The notes under the pieces: model-generated | Database searches by the model: none | The model's input: only the letters and a program-made list of their open reading frames with translations | What the model was told of the DNA's origin: nothing | Shown here: positions 5,387 through 6,031 of the stretch, in pieces | Layout of the letters: each line of letters begins with the position of its first letter | Position numbering within the stretch: the first letter of the stretch is position 1 | Program-made: the position numbers and the translations under genes | Assembly (NCBI GenBank): GCA_947259235.1 | Contig: CAMYLL010000183.1 | Coordinates: 1-6,031 of the forward strand | Direction: 5' to 3' | DNA from: an uncultured Pseudodesulfovibrio sp. | GTDB lineage: Bacteria > Desulfobacterota > Desulfovibrionia > Desulfovibrionales > Desulfovibrionaceae | DNA: 6,031 nt

Positions 5387-6031
5387 ATGGAAGGGAAAAG
5401 CACAGTGTTTATGGCGGTTTTACGGGTGTTTATTCTGATGTGTCCGGTGGTACTTCTCGGCGGCTATAATGCCCATGCCGCAGCGGATGAAGTGACAATT
5501 CTGTCAGCTCAAATCGACATGTTGACGTGGGCCCTGGTGGGCGTCAGCCTGCTTGCTGTCGTCGGCACTCTGCTTGGGGCATTATTTGCTCATAGAAGAA
5601 TGTCAAGTAAGTACGGCGTTTTGGCTTTGGCGATGGCAAAGATAGCCGCTGGCGGGACGCAGGTGGCACTGCCCAGTGATGGCGGTGACAATATTGGTAA
5701 AATGGTTGGGGTGGTAAACCAAATTGTCAGTTTGATAAGAGAGTTAGAGAATAAGGTTGCAGAGAGCGAAAATGTAGCCTGCGAGGCGTCGGACAAGGCG
5801 TGCGCCGCCCTGAGCATGGCGGACCAAGCTCGCGAGAAGGGGGAGGCGGCGCGGTGCCACGGGCTGCTTTCCGCCGCGGAGTCCCTTGATGTTTCCGTGC
5901 AGGGCATCCGCGACCAGTCCGGTCGGCTCGACACCGCATCGACCACGGCCAGCCAGGGCGCGGCAGACCAGCAGCGTTACATCTCCGAGGCCGCCTCCGC
6001 CATGGAGGAGATGAACGCCTCGGTTGCAGAG
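5387..6031 (+). CDS. Methyl-accepting chemotaxis protein, N-terminal part (runs off window)
   Basis: The 215 visible residues are open to the window edge. Residues 7-26 form a hydrophobic segment ending in NAHAAADE, which looks like a signal peptide with an AHA cleavage site or a first membrane helix. Residues 47-67 form a clear membrane helix followed by HRR. Only about 15 residues lie between them, so there is essentially no periplasmic sensor domain. Residues about 78-120 resemble a HAMP linker (LAMAKIAAGG, then DNIGKMVGVVNQIV). From about 162 the typical MCP helix begins, with AMEEMNASVAE at the visible end. The missing C-terminal part should contain the methylation helices and the CheA/CheW-contacting tip. 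GGGGGAA lies about 8 nt before the ATG. Codon composition changes sharply near residue 131: third-position GC is about 52% before it and about 86% after it (hand count). Ligand unknown; it may sense through the membrane or HAMP region, or through a partner. Confidence 0.9.
   Translation, partial: MEGKSTVFMAVLRVFILMCPVVLLGGYNAHAAADEVTILSAQIDMLTWALVGVSLLAVVGTLLGALFAHRRMSSKYGVLALAMAKIAAGGTQVALPSDGGDNIGKMVGVVNQIVSLIRELENKVAESENVACEASDKACAALSMADQAREKGEAARCHGLLSAAESLDVSVQGIRDQSGRLDTASTTASQGAADQQRYISEAASAMEEMNASVAE

Overview
The window looks like a GC-rich chromosomal segment of a Desulfovibrio-like bacterium (Desulfovibrionales or a close relative). This is inferred from the gene set (phenylacetate-CoA ligase paired with a tandem-ACT protein, a ribosomal silencing factor next to independent phosphoglycerate mutase, and a chemoreceptor behind a sigma-54-like promoter) and from G/C-ending codon use. 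No database search was possible. I see no rRNA, tRNA, CRISPR array, insertion sequence or phage gene.

Minus-strand block (183-2184). A sigma-70-like promoter at 2156-2184 would produce a leader of about 155 nt, followed by a phenylacetate-CoA ligase gene (paaK-like, 689-1993) and, after 26 nt, a two-ACT-domain protein (231-662). A strong UUCG-loop terminator (183-209) ends the unit. The leader contains two hairpins, the second followed by a short U run. Their arms can also pair in the alternative way, so it looks like a transcription attenuator. Beyond the terminator, positions 1-135 carry a reading frame cut by the window edge, whose reality and strand are uncertain.

Plus-strand block (2339-5281). 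Four tightly spaced genes probably form one operon: a nitroreductase-family flavoprotein (2339-2938), a RsfS/iojap ribosomal silencing factor with an unusual repeated IEPx tail (2961-3380), cofactor-independent phosphoglycerate mutase gpmI (3396-4925), and an 80-residue CxxC...CxxC protein (4928-5170) that starts at the gpmI stop. A 14-bp-stem terminator at 5246-5281 closes it. The 345-base gap between the divergent blocks (1994-2338) holds the attenuator, candidate promoters, a GC-rich hairpin and a diverged direct repeat.

Right edge (5323-6031). A sigma-54-type promoter (GG and GC doublets correctly spaced) precedes a methyl-accepting chemotaxis protein that runs off the window. It has two hydrophobic segments, almost no periplasmic domain, a HAMP-like linker and the start of the signalling coiled coil. 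Its third-codon-position GC jumps from about half to about 86% near position 5777, which suggests a mosaic gene.

The most interesting items are the attenuator-like leader of the paaK/ACT operon, the compositional break inside the chemoreceptor, and the in-frame 12-bp repeat at the end of rsfS. The annotated genes all fit known families; I found no evidence for a wholly new multi-gene system.
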